A model generated the notes under the pieces. It was not told the origin of the DNA. It did not search any database and saw only the letters and a list, made by a program, of their open reading frames with translations. The translations under genes were made by a program, and so were the position numbers. From 2-01-FULL-50-23 sp964509695 (GTDB taxonomy: Bacteria > Patescibacteriota > Microgenomatia > UBA1400 > MFAQ01), in NCBI GenBank assembly GCA_964509695.1, contig CAZDXN010000014.1, forward strand, positions 1 to 21,754: a DNA stretch of 21,754 nucleotides. The letters are read 5' to 3'. Below are positions 7,266 to 13,829 of this stretch, one piece after another. The stretch's first letter is position 1. Each line of letters begins with the position of its first letter.

Positions 7266-7709
7266 ATGTCTCAAGTTAGCAAAAGACAGCTGAGGGTAGA
7301 GGTTTCGGGCAAACTTGTAGGGTCATTTATCAAGTTGATTCAACAGGTAACCACTACGGAGCAAGCAGAGAATATGCTCATGTCTCTTTTTTCTGCCGCG
7401 GAGAGAACGATGATGGCAAAACGGATTTCGGTGATGCTTATGTTGGTTAAAGGAGCCAGCTATCTAACTATTCGGGAGACTTTGAAGGTCAGTCAGGGGA
7501 CAATCGCCAAAATGTCTCAGGTCCTCATGGCGGCGCCGTCTTCAGTGGTTGATTGGTTGGAGGGGGAAGCTGATGCTGATGACTTTACCCGAACTCTTGA
7601 CGAAGTCGGTTACCGTCTGAGGGGGCTACTTCCGCCAAGAGGGAAAAGTTGGTCCAAGTGGCGGCGACAATTGGAGAGCGAAAGGGGTAAATCACAACAA
7701 CCTTTTTAA
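7266..7709 (+). CDS. TrpR/YerC-like helix-turn-helix regulator A
   Basis: The 147-aa protein has the Trp-repressor superfamily layout: helical N-terminus (QVSKRQL), the AAERTMMAKRISVMLML helix, and the HTH YLTIRETLKVSQGTIAKMSQV. Its C-terminus is longer than in YerC/YecD proteins and basic. A TTG one codon earlier (7263) is possible. The ATG at 7266 fits the -10 spacing and aligns with the paralogue at 15200, which also begins with QVS-R-L. An imperfect 21-bp inverted repeat brackets the gene, suggesting autoregulation, and the right copy lies before the tRNA promoter. Targets and ligand are unknown; it may or may not bind tryptophan. Confidence 0.82.
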   Translation: MSQVSKRQLRVEVSGKLVGSFIKLIQQVTTTEQAENMLMSLFSAAERTMMAKRISVMLMLVKGASYLTIRETLKVSQGTIAKMSQVLMAAPSSVVDWLEGEADADDFTRTLDEVGYRLRGLLPPRGKSWSKWRRQLESERGKSQQPF

Positions 7710-7715
7710 GAGTTC

Positions 7716-7736
7716 AATGGTTCGAATGATCGAAGT
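7716..7736 (-). repeat. right copy of inverted repeat flanking the TrpR-like gene
   Basis: Inverted copy of 7228-7248, located 7 bp past the regulator's stop codon and about 28 bp upstream of the tRNA -10 hexamer. It could be an operator acting on the tRNA transcript, or a remnant of an inverted-repeat-bounded insertion. Confidence 0.7.
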
Positions 7737-7764
7737 TGTAAGTGTTCGTTTTGGACTTCTAAAG

Positions 7765-7770
7765 TATAAT
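7765..7770 (+). promoter_or_regulatory. -10 hexamer of the tRNA-Ser gene
   Basis: A consensus TATAAT lies 12 nt before the first base of the mature tRNA, giving a predicted 5' leader of about 5-7 nt. No strong -35 is seen at 16-18 nt. Confidence 0.55.
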
Positions 7771-7782
7771 CGGCTTTAATCT

Positions 7783-7874
<92 letters not shown>

Positions 7875-7882
7875 TTTCCTGG

Positions 7883-7888
7883 TAGAAT
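7883..7888 (+). promoter_or_regulatory. possible -10 hexamer of the FemAB operon
   Basis: TAGAAT ends 8 nt before the FemAB1 ATG, matching the spacing seen at most other genes here. No -35 is visible because the upstream DNA is the tRNA 3' half. Read-through from the tRNA promoter is an alternative. Confidence 0.35.
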
Positions 7889-7896
7889 TGAGGCTA

Positions 7897-8913
7897 ATGA
7901 TAAAGGAAGTAAGTTTCCGGGAGAGAAAAAGTTTTGATAAATTGGCGGCCCACCCTCTGCAGAGCTGGTCTTGGGGAGAGTTTCGGGAGAAAACCGGAGT
8001 GGCGGTGATCCGCTTGGGACGGTACCAGAAAAACAAGTTGGTGGAGACGGCTCAGGTGACGATTCACCCAATTCCCCACTTGCCCTGGAAAATCGGCTAC
8101 TGGCCCAAGGGAGTAATCCCCTCCAAATTGATGGTCGAGGCAGTAAAACGGGAACTTCGGAAAAGAAATGTTTTGATGGTCAAATTGGAGCCGAACGAAG
8201 TAAGAAGTCGGAAGACGGAAGTCAGAATTCGGGAATTAAAGAAAGGATTCGGATTAATTGGCGGAAGACCGTTGTTTACCAGGTGGTCGTTTTGGCTGGA
8301 TCTAACTAAGAGCGAGGAAGAATTACTCGCCGGGATGAGACAAAAGACGAGATATAACACCCGTCTGGCGGAGAAAAAAGGAGTGACGGTTTCCGAAGAT
8401 AACAGTCAAATAGCTTTCGATGAGTACTGGAGGTTGACCGAAGAGACAACCAAAAGACAGGGGTTTTACGCTCATACGAAGAAATATCATCAGTTGATGT
8501 TTGAAACTCTATGGTCTGCCGGTGTGGCTCATCTATTTAAAGCAGAGTATGAAGGGAAAATGTTGGCGACTTGGATTGTCTTTATTTTGAACGGGGTGAT
8601 GTACTACCCGTACGGGGCATCAACAAGAGACGACCGGAATGTTTTCGGCAGTAATTTATTGATGTGGGAGGTAATTAAATGGGGGAAGAAAAATGGTTGT
8701 AACTTGTTTGACATGTGGGGTTCACCGGGGCCAAATCCCAAACCGTCCGATCCATGGGGAGGTTTCCATCGATTCAAGGAAGGTTATGGGGCGAAATTGG
8801 TCGAGTTTGTAGGAACATATGATTTAGTAATTAATCCGGTACTATATTATCCCTACCGGTTGGGAGAAGAAGTCCGTTGGTTTCTCCTGAAGTTAATCCG
8901 TAAATTTATCTGA
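7897..8913 (+). CDS. FemAB-family aminoacyl-tRNA-dependent peptidoglycan transferase (FemAB1)
   Basis: The 338-aa protein carries two GNAT-like halves typical of FemA/FemX/MurM. FemAB signatures are HIPHLPWKIGYWPKGVIP-like N-terminal sequence, the MRQKTRYNTRLAEKKGV segment, ATWIVFILNGVMYYPYGAST, and NLFDMWGSPGP followed by the GGFHRFKEGYGAKLVEF close. These enzymes add amino acids from charged tRNA to the stem peptide of lipid II or a precursor. The ATG at 7897 is preferred over a TTG at 7888. A heptamer repeat (8197-8231) is translated in frame between the halves. Its stop overlaps the next start (TGATG). The amino acid used is not known; the adjacent tRNA-Ser suggests serine. Confidence 0.88.
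   Translation: MIKEVSFRERKSFDKLAAHPLQSWSWGEFREKTGVAVIRLGRYQKNKLVETAQVTIHPIPHLPWKIGYWPKGVIPSKLMVEAVKRELRKRNVLMVKLEPNEVRSRKTEVRIRELKKGFGLIGGRPLFTRWSFWLDLTKSEEELLAGMRQKTRYNTRLAEKKGVTVSEDNSQIAFDEYWRLTEETTKRQGFYAHTKKYHQLMFETLWSAGVAHLFKAEYEGKMLATWIVFILNGVMYYPYGASTRDDRNVFGSNLLMWEVIKWGKKNGCNLFDMWGSPGPNPKPSDPWGGFHRFKEGYGAKLVEFVGTYDLVINPVLYYPYRLGEEVRWFLLKLIRKFI
8197..8231 (+). repeat. degenerate heptamer array inside FemAB1
   Basis: Five consecutive 7-bp units with consensus GAAGTCG are translated as the basic stretch EVRSRKTEVRIRE (about residues 101-113). This sits in a loop between the two FemAB halves. Confidence 0.75.
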
Positions 8914-9740
8914 TGGTCGATTTGAGGCAAACAAAAGAATGGGCCGGTTGGCTGTCGGCGACCGGGTGGATCATCGAGAAAATCAAAATGGAGGATGGAA
9001 AGTTCTTCTACGGCTTCATCCGACCGATGCCGTTTCTTGGCTTTTCGTTTATGAAGTTGCAACGGTTCGAAAAACCGATCGAATGGAAGAAGTTGGCCGA
9101 AGTAAAGAAAAAACACCATGTCTTTTGGTCAGTGATGGAGCCAAAAAACGAGACGGTGATTCCCGGGATTTTGAAAGCGGGCTACAGATTGACGAGAGAT
9201 CCCTATTTGCCGATGAAGACAAGGGTGTTGGATTTAACCAAAAGCGAGAAGACGTTACTTTCTGAAATGAGTGAGAACTTTAGGAGAATCATAAAAAAAC
9301 TCAAGAACTCAAAAAAACAAAAGGTCAAAACAATTAGTGCGGGGGAGTTTTATGAGGGGTGGAGGAGGTGGACGAAGTCATATATTTTGATGAGGGGACA
9401 GTTTGATGGCTTGGTAAAGGCTTTCGGGAAAAAGACCGAGTTTTGGGCGTTGGAAAGAGACGGGGAAATACTCTCGGCAATTATGTTGCTGTTTACCCCC
9501 GACACTTGTTTTTATTATCAAACGTGGACCAGCGAGGCGGGCCGGAAAAGTTCGGAGCATGTTGTCTTAACTTGGGAGACGATGAGGCGGGCGAAGAAAC
9601 TGAAGAAGAAATTTTATAATTTTGAGGGGGTCCAAGACGGCCGGTTTCCTTTGAAAAAGTGGGAAGGGTTTACGGAGTTCAAGCGCCGTTTCGGTGGTTA
9701 CGAGCTGGAGTACCCCGGGTCATACTTAAAATGGTTTTAG
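8913..9740 (+). CDS. second, shorter FemAB-like transferase (FemAB2)
   Basis: The 275-aa product looks like a diverged FemAB or FemAB-type GNAT protein. It has a WAGWLSATGWIIE start, the DLTKSEKTLLSEMSENFRR segment parallel to DLTKSEEELLAGMRQKTRY in FemAB1, and the GEILSAIMLLF strand. It closes with FEGVQDGRFPLKKWEGF followed by FKRRFGGYELEY. It is about 60 residues shorter than its neighbour, with a reduced N-terminal half. The start codon shares one base with the FemAB1 stop, so the two are coupled. Paired Fem enzymes often add successive residues of a cross-bridge or work as heterodimers; either would fit. Substrate unknown. Confidence 0.8.
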   Translation: MVDLRQTKEWAGWLSATGWIIEKIKMEDGKFFYGFIRPMPFLGFSFMKLQRFEKPIEWKKLAEVKKKHHVFWSVMEPKNETVIPGILKAGYRLTRDPYLPMKTRVLDLTKSEKTLLSEMSENFRRIIKKLKNSKKQKVKTISAGEFYEGWRRWTKSYILMRGQFDGLVKAFGKKTEFWALERDGEILSAIMLLFTPDTCFYYQTWTSEAGRKSSEHVVLTWETMRRAKKLKKKFYNFEGVQDGRFPLKKWEGFTEFKRRFGGYELEYPGSYLKWF

Positions 9741-10156
9741 AGAGAAAAGGAGAGATAAAGGCGACAGATGTGGTGGTTGATTTTGGCGATCAGCTGTTGG
9801 TGGAGAGATTGGCAGATAGAATCATGGCTCATGAATATTTCGCGGTCGATCCCAACACAGAGCTGACTAATGACCGAAAAGAAATAATTATGAAAGCGAT
9901 TAAGTGCCGGTTTCTCCCCGATCAGGTAGTGCTGGTGGTTGGGGCTGATTTCCAAAATGGAGGTGAGATTTATATGGTTATTGCGGAGATGGAGGGGGTG
10001 GGCGACTACGGAAAGAGAAAAATAAAATTGGTCGGTTCCAGCGAACAACTGAGACAACTGCATCAAAATGGCGGGTTGAAGGAATACCCGGAATTAGCCG
10101 AAACACTTAGACGAAAAAAAGAAGTTTTGTATCTGAAATTATTCGATGGGGTCTGA
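9731..10156 (+). CDS. uncharacterised 141-aa protein, third gene of the FemAB operon
   Basis: I do not recognise this protein. It is soluble, mixed alpha/beta and charged. It opens MVLERKGEIKATDVVVDFGD, has a central RFLPDQVVLVVGADF strand pair and GGEIYMVIAEMEGVGDYG, and ends with a basic helix and LYLKLFDGV. The frame is open further upstream, but the ATG at 9731, overlapping FemAB2 by 10 bp, gives the best start. The upstream part is simply FemAB2 read in another frame. Tight overlap with two transferases suggests a linked role, for example as a cofactor or regulator, but that is only context. Confidence 0.7.
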   Translation: MVLERKGEIKATDVVVDFGDQLLVERLADRIMAHEYFAVDPNTELTNDRKEIIMKAIKCRFLPDQVVLVVGADFQNGGEIYMVIAEMEGVGDYGKRKIKLVGSSEQLRQLHQNGGLKEYPELAETLRRKKEVLYLKLFDGV

Positions 10157-10162
10157 GTTATG

Positions 10163-10190
10163 AAAAAAAGCGCCCCCAGGTGAGGGCGCT
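10163..10190 (-). terminator. Rho-independent terminator of the 57-aa gene
   Basis: On the minus strand a 7-bp GC-rich stem (AGCGCCC/GGGCGCT, 8-nt loop) is followed by seven T. It begins 14 bp past the stop of the 57-aa ORF. On the plus strand the same hairpin lies just after the FemAB operon but is not followed by a T-run at once. Confidence 0.85.
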
Positions 10191-10204
10191 GAGACGCCGC
10201 CTTT

Positions 10205-10378
10205 TTACGAAAAAAAGACGGCGATGAGGTTGACGGCTTGGTCCCCCAGGGCGATCGCCGCGGAAACACCCGCTGCGAACGCCACAATAGCGACCACCTC
10301 GACGATTGGAACGCCGAGGATGAATGAAACCGCCAACCCTACTGCTACCACGATTATTATGGCCAGTAAGTTATTCAT
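10205..10378 (-). CDS. 57-aa very hydrophobic two-helix membrane protein
   Basis: The peptide is MNNLLAIIIVVAVGLAVSFI followed by LGVPIVEVVAIVAFAAGVSA and a short end with one GDQ and a terminal FFS. It forms two hydrophobic segments with almost no charge. The ATG at 10378 has a strong SD (GGAGGAG, 3 nt spacing), and the gene has its own consensus promoter and terminator, so it is a monocistronic unit. The longer in-frame extension is untranslated leader. Function is unknown. Possibilities are a small membrane regulator, a toxin or holin-like peptide, or a bacteriocin-like hydrophobic peptide; none is supported by a motif I can name. Confidence 0.82.
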   Translation of the reverse strand: MNNLLAIIIVVAVGLAVSFILGVPIVEVVAIVAFAAGVSAAIALGDQAVNLIAVFFS

Positions 10379-10381
10379 TTT

Positions 10382-10388
10382 CTCCTCC
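10382..10388 (-). promoter_or_regulatory. strong Shine-Dalgarno site of the 57-aa gene
   Basis: GGAGGAG on the minus strand ends 3 nt (GGAGG core 5 nt) before ATG 10378. It fixes the start and is the only strong, well-spaced SD in the window. Confidence 0.85.
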
Positions 10389-10442
10389 AACTTGATTGAT
10401 TCGGGTTGACCATCGCACTGATGGCTTGGCGAAACTGGTGGA

Positions 10443-10471
10443 TTTATACCACAGAGTGTAGTTTTAGTCAA
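10443..10471 (-). promoter_or_regulatory. consensus sigma-70-type promoter of the 57-aa gene
   Basis: TTGACT (10466-10471), a 17-nt spacer, and TATAAA (10443-10448) preceded by TGG, an extended -10. The predicted leader is about 58 nt and holds a small hairpin (CCATC/GATGG, 10410-10424) ahead of the SD. Confidence 0.85.
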
Positions 10472-10484
10472 TCCGTCCTATAGG

Positions 10485-10599
10485 ATGAGGCTGTTGAATA
10501 ACATCTTCTTCTCTGTCGTCCCGAGCGTAGTCGAGGGATCCCTCCACTCGCGTGTACGCTCGGTCGGGATGACGGGACGGAGTTATTCAACACCCTCAT
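10485..10599. repeat. 115-bp nested palindromic element at the 3' end of the helicase-nuclease gene
   Basis: The outer arms (10485-10502 and 10582-10599) match as inverted copies at 17 of 18 positions and contain TGTTGAATAAC. Inside are a GTCGTCCCGAGCG / CGGTCGGGATGAC pair and the palindrome GAGGGATCCCTC. Part of it (about 10509-10537, minus strand) matches the repeat at 1049-1078. The right arm supplies the TGA stop of the helicase-nuclease. It resembles a MITE-like or REP-like unit; no ORF is present. Confidence 0.8.
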
Positions 10600-13500
10600 T
10601 TTGATGGGCTTGGAACACCAGATGGCCAACAGTGACTAAGAAAATCGCAACGGGCGCAGATGCTGGTGTCGGTAGTGCGGGAAAAATTCATGGTTCTGAT
10701 CTCTTTGACGGAGTCTTTGATGGTGTTTTTCAGATCATGGACTTCTTTGGGGGTGATATTGAAGTGTTCGCGGTGGAAGGCGCCGGTTTTGTCCGGTTCG
10801 ATGAAATCTAGGACGGTATCGGTGACTTTGTAACCGAATGATTTATCAAGGTCGGCCAAAAGGTGGTAGAAAGTGAGCTGCCTTTTGTAATTACCGTCGG
10901 GGCCATCGCCTTCTTTCTCGAGCATGCCCCTAGTCTTGGGGGCACCAGTCTTGTAGTCGGTGAAACGAACCCGCTTATTATAGCGGGAATGGATTGCTTC
11001 GCTATCGCTCGCAATGACGGAGGAGTTGATGATGTCAATCCGGTCGGATTTACCCGAGAGGGCAATGTCGTCAAGAAGGATGGGCGTAGCGTGGCCAAAG
11101 TTTCTCTCGGTGAAGAGGACGGGGATGAATTCTTTTTGGTAGTGGTTGTAGTAGGCAGATAGGATTTTCCGGCCATGAACGAGACGGTCTTTTAGTTCAC
11201 TTTCGGAGAGAACTTCCCGCTTCAGGGCGGTTTCAAAGTCCCGGATGAAGTCAGCCTCTTTCTCAAGTTTGCCGGTTTTGTTTAGTTTTTTGTACAAGTT
11301 TTCGAGGGCAGAGTGGACAGCGGTACCAAAACACATCGCCGGGGCTTTGGCGCGCGGAATGCGATAGAGATTGTCGAGTTTGAATTTATAATGGCACTGA
11401 AGAAAGGTATTGAGAGCCGTCGGCGAAAGTTTGAAGTTGGCGATTAGGTCTTTCAAAAAAGCCTCCTCGCCATTGTGGATCGTCGGTTCAGAGGGAATGC
11501 CGAGAAGATTGGCGAGTATTTTGACGGCATCTTTTTCAAAAGCGTCGGTCTGGATGTTTTCAAGGTGTTTTTGGGGAAGGTCGGAAAGGAACATGGCCGG
11601 AAAGACCATTTTGACGGAGGAGGCGTAGGTCGTTGCACCGGAAAGATGGACCTCGCGTTTGGCTCGGGTGAGGGCAACGTAGAAGAGGCGGCGTTCTTCG
11701 GCGTTCTTGTCCTCTTTGGTCAGGTCCGAGTCGAGAATGCCGTCGGGAAGTTTGATCATTTGACGGTTGGTTTTGTTCCCCCAGTGGGTGTCGGCAAAAC
11801 GATAAATATAGACAATGAGCCATTCAAGACCTTTGGCTTTGTGGGCAGTGGTCAAGGTGACGGACGGAGTAGCGCTAACTAAAACTTCTTCATCGAGTTT
11901 AATCTGGTGATCTTCCATGGTAGTGAGATTATTGACGTAGCCTGTCAGATTAAGTCTGGGGTTGGCGGCGACTTGGTTTTTGACGTCTTCGTAGAGAGTG
12001 TTAAAGCGATTGAGTTCGCTCACTGGTTGAGGGAGGGCGAGGATGTGGTTGAGGAGACCGGATTCTTGAAAAATAGTCTGAAACATTTCAGGAAGAGTAT
12101 GAGAAGCGGTTTGGTGGCTCCAGATGACGAACTGGTTTACGACGGAGTGATTCGAGGAGAGGAGAGTGTCCAAAAGGGAGATCCTGTTTGTATGAGCTTG
12201 ACGGGCGAGTTTTAGAAGATCGAATTTGTCGAGATTAAAGTAGGGATAATTCAAAACAGTAAATAGATCCATATCATCGAGAGATCCTGAAATACCGACG
12301 GTGACGCGAAGAATTTTGATGAACTGGCTGACCAGTGGGGTGGTAAGAACGTTGATGCCACCCTCAAGCCGGTACGGGATATTTCTCTGTTTCATAATAT
12401 CGGCCAAATGGACGAGGTCTCTATTTTCTTTGACAATGACGGCGATGTCGCTTGGACTAGTACCGTTTTCGATTTTTTCCTTGATTGATCTGACTAGATA
12501 TTCGTCTTCGAAGACGGAGGAATTAAACTGGGCGACTCTGATCGGATGAGGCTCGTGGATCGCGTTTCCCTTCAGGGGTGTTATCTCAGTCAAGGAGGCG
12601 GCCGAAGAAAGAAGGGTTTGGGTAGAACGATAATTTTCTGTCAGAAAGATCTTGACGCCTTTGGGAAAATGTTTGTCAAACTGCTTGATGTTCTCCTGAC
12701 TGGCGCCTTGGAAACGGAAGATTGACTGGTTCGGGTCGCCGACGACAAAAAGATTGGCAGTCTCCCCCCAATAGGAAGCGAGGGCAAAGAGGAGGCGGTT
12801 CTGGGCGGAGTTGGTATCCTGATACTCGTCAACCAGAATATATTGAAACTTTTCTTGATAACTTAGGAGGAATTCTTCGTCGGACTCGAAAGCTTCGACG
12901 ACCCAGTTGATCATATCCTCGAAGTCAAAACGGCCGCGCTTTTTCAATTCTTTTTGATATTGTTGGTAGATGGTGAGGAGGTCGAGATTTTTTTGGACCA
13001 ATTTCTCTTTTTCGCCAAAGGCAGTCTTCTTTAGCGATGGTCCTTCGACCTGGAAATCTTCTGACAAAGCTCTGACTAGTTTGGCGTATTTTTTATCGGT
13101 GATGCCTTCGCGTTTGAGATCGGAGATGGTGCCAAGAATATCTTTTAAATAGAAGATGGGATTGTTGAGGGGCTTGAGGAGAAGAAAGGTACCGTCTTCG
13201 AGAATTTTGGTGATGATCTCGATTTTTTCCAATCCGGTCAAGCCTCCGCCAGAGGCGGACCAGCCCTTGGCTGGAGCGGGGCGGGAGAAACGCTCCGGGT
13301 TCTCGTTGATAATATCGGAGCAAAAAGCATGAAAGGTGGTGGTCCGAACGGAGTAGCCGTCTTTGCCAATCAGATTAATGAGGCGTTGACGCATTTCTCT
13401 GGTCGCGGCTTCGGTGAAGGTGAGGGCGAGAATGGCAGAGGGATCGGTGTCGGTTTTCTTTAGAATGTTGGCGATTCGGACAGTCAGAACTTGAGTTTTC

Positions 13501-13610
13501 CCCGTCCCCGGGCCAGCCATAACCATGACCGGTCCGTCGATGGTATCGACGGCTTTTTTCTGGTCTTGGTTGAGAGCGGAATATGTCTTCTGAAAGGGAG
13601 TTGGCGACAT
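10596..13610 (-). CDS. UvrD-type helicase fused to Fe-S PD-(D/E)XK nuclease (AddAB/RecB-like)
   Basis: The 1004-aa protein begins with an SF1A helicase: LNQDQKKAV, Walker A GPGTGKT (33-39), DEYQDTN (261-267), GDPNQSIFRFQGA (291-303), ENYRSTQTLL, TTAHKAKGLEW and RRLFYVALTRAK. The C-terminus is a RecB/AddB-like nuclease: FGTAVHSALE, GKSDRID (D856) and DYKTG (D885, K887). Four Cys (C739, then C985-x2-C988-x5-C994) match the AddB/Cas4 iron-sulphur staple. Such enzymes process DNA double-strand ends. Two palindromic repeats are translated in frame, at about residues 112-124 and 863-877. A TATACT hexamer sits 7 nt before the ATG. AddA-like versus UvrD-nuclease naming is open. Confidence 0.92.
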   Translation of the reverse strand: MSPTPFQKTYSALNQDQKKAVDTIDGPVMVMAGPGTGKTQVLTVRIANILKKTDTDPSAILALTFTEAATREMRQRLINLIGKDGYSVRTTTFHAFCSDIINENPERFSRPAPAKGWSASGGGLTGLEKIEIITKILEDGTFLLLKPLNNPIFYLKDILGTISDLKREGITDKKYAKLVRALSEDFQVEGPSLKKTAFGEKEKLVQKNLDLLTIYQQYQKELKKRGRFDFEDMINWVVEAFESDEEFLLSYQEKFQYILVDEYQDTNSAQNRLLFALASYWGETANLFVVGDPNQSIFRFQGASQENIKQFDKHFPKGVKIFLTENYRSTQTLLSSAASLTEITPLKGNAIHEPHPIRVAQFNSSVFEDEYLVRSIKEKIENGTSPSDIAVIVKENRDLVHLADIMKQRNIPYRLEGGINVLTTPLVSQFIKILRVTVGISGSLDDMDLFTVLNYPYFNLDKFDLLKLARQAHTNRISLLDTLLSSNHSVVNQFVIWSHQTASHTLPEMFQTIFQESGLLNHILALPQPVSELNRFNTLYEDVKNQVAANPRLNLTGYVNNLTTMEDHQIKLDEEVLVSATPSVTLTTAHKAKGLEWLIVYIYRFADTHWGNKTNRQMIKLPDGILDSDLTKEDKNAEERRLFYVALTRAKREVHLSGATTYASSVKMVFPAMFLSDLPQKHLENIQTDAFEKDAVKILANLLGIPSEPTIHNGEEAFLKDLIANFKLSPTALNTFLQCHYKFKLDNLYRIPRAKAPAMCFGTAVHSALENLYKKLNKTGKLEKEADFIRDFETALKREVLSESELKDRLVHGRKILSAYYNHYQKEFIPVLFTERNFGHATPILLDDIALSGKSDRIDIINSSVIASDSEAIHSRYNKRVRFTDYKTGAPKTRGMLEKEGDGPDGNYKRQLTFYHLLADLDKSFGYKVTDTVLDFIEPDKTGAFHREHFNITPKEVHDLKNTIKDSVKEIRTMNFSRTTDTSICARCDFLSHCWPSGVPSPSK
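10984..11024 (-). repeat. palindromic repeat translated in frame inside the nuclease active site region
   Basis: On the minus strand the unit begins GTCATTGCGAGCGATAGCGA and encodes about 15 residues including VIASDSEAIHS. A similar GTCATTGCGAGC...GCAATCC unit is a widespread dispersed bacterial repeat. A small CCCGC/GCGGG hairpin (10970-10987) adjoins. It falls between D856 and the D885-x-K887 motif. Confidence 0.8.
13245..13274 (-). repeat. twin 15-bp palindromes translated in frame in the helicase domain
   Basis: Two adjacent perfect palindromes, CCAGCC-AAG-GGCTGG and TCCGCC-TCT-GGCGGA, make a 30-bp unit. It is translated as part of APAKGWSASGGGLTG (about residues 111-125), just after the NPERF segment of the helicase domain. 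Confidence 0.8.
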
Positions 13611-13617
13611 ACGCCCA

Positions 13618-13623
13618 AGTATA
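13618..13623 (-). promoter_or_regulatory. -10 hexamer of the helicase-nuclease gene
   Basis: TATACT on the minus strand ends 7 nt before ATG 13610, in the 27-bp gap after the 56-aa ORF. No SD site is present. Confidence 0.5.
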
Positions 13624-13637
13624 CAGGGCTCGTGAGA

Positions 13638-13808
13638 TTACTTGCCTCTCCTGTGCTCAACATGGACCCAGCGCCAATGACTGGTATTGAATCCTAATTC
13701 TTCGATGATTTCGGCTCGCTGTTCAGGGGTCAATAAAGTTTCAGCATATTCAATATCATGCGCCCGTTCACGGGCTTGTTCGAACTGGTGGCCGCATTCC
13801 ATACCCAT
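13638..13808 (-). CDS. 56-aa uncharacterised small protein
   Basis: A short ORF opens MGMECGHQFEQARERAHDIE and ends with NTSHWRWVHVEHRRGK. The middle, LLTPEQRAEIIEELGF, reads like two amphipathic helices. It fills the only gap between rmuC and the helicase-nuclease, and a perfect TATAAT lies 7 nt before its ATG, the same arrangement as its neighbours. A second in-frame ATG at 13802 is possible. I do not recognise the family. It is rich in His, Arg and Glu; a Cys-Gly-His near the start might bind metal, but that is a guess. Confidence 0.65.
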   Translation of the reverse strand: MGMECGHQFEQARERAHDIEYAETLLTPEQRAEIIEELGFNTSHWRWVHVEHRRGK

Positions 13809-13815
13809 GAGACGT

Positions 13816-13821
13816 ATTATA
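13816..13821 (-). promoter_or_regulatory. -10 hexamer of the 56-aa gene
   Basis: A consensus TATAAT on the minus strand ends 7 nt before ATG 13808 and lies 8 bp past the rmuC stop. The -35 position holds only TTACCC at 17 nt. Confidence 0.5.
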
Positions 13822-13829
13822 TGGCAAAA

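Noticed and set aside
10193..10221. Second hairpin (CGCCG...CGGCG with T/A-rich arms) as a plus-strand terminator
   Set aside because: The stem overlaps the end of the 57-aa ORF and has no T-run after it on the plus strand, so only the minus-strand terminator at 10163-10190 is listed.
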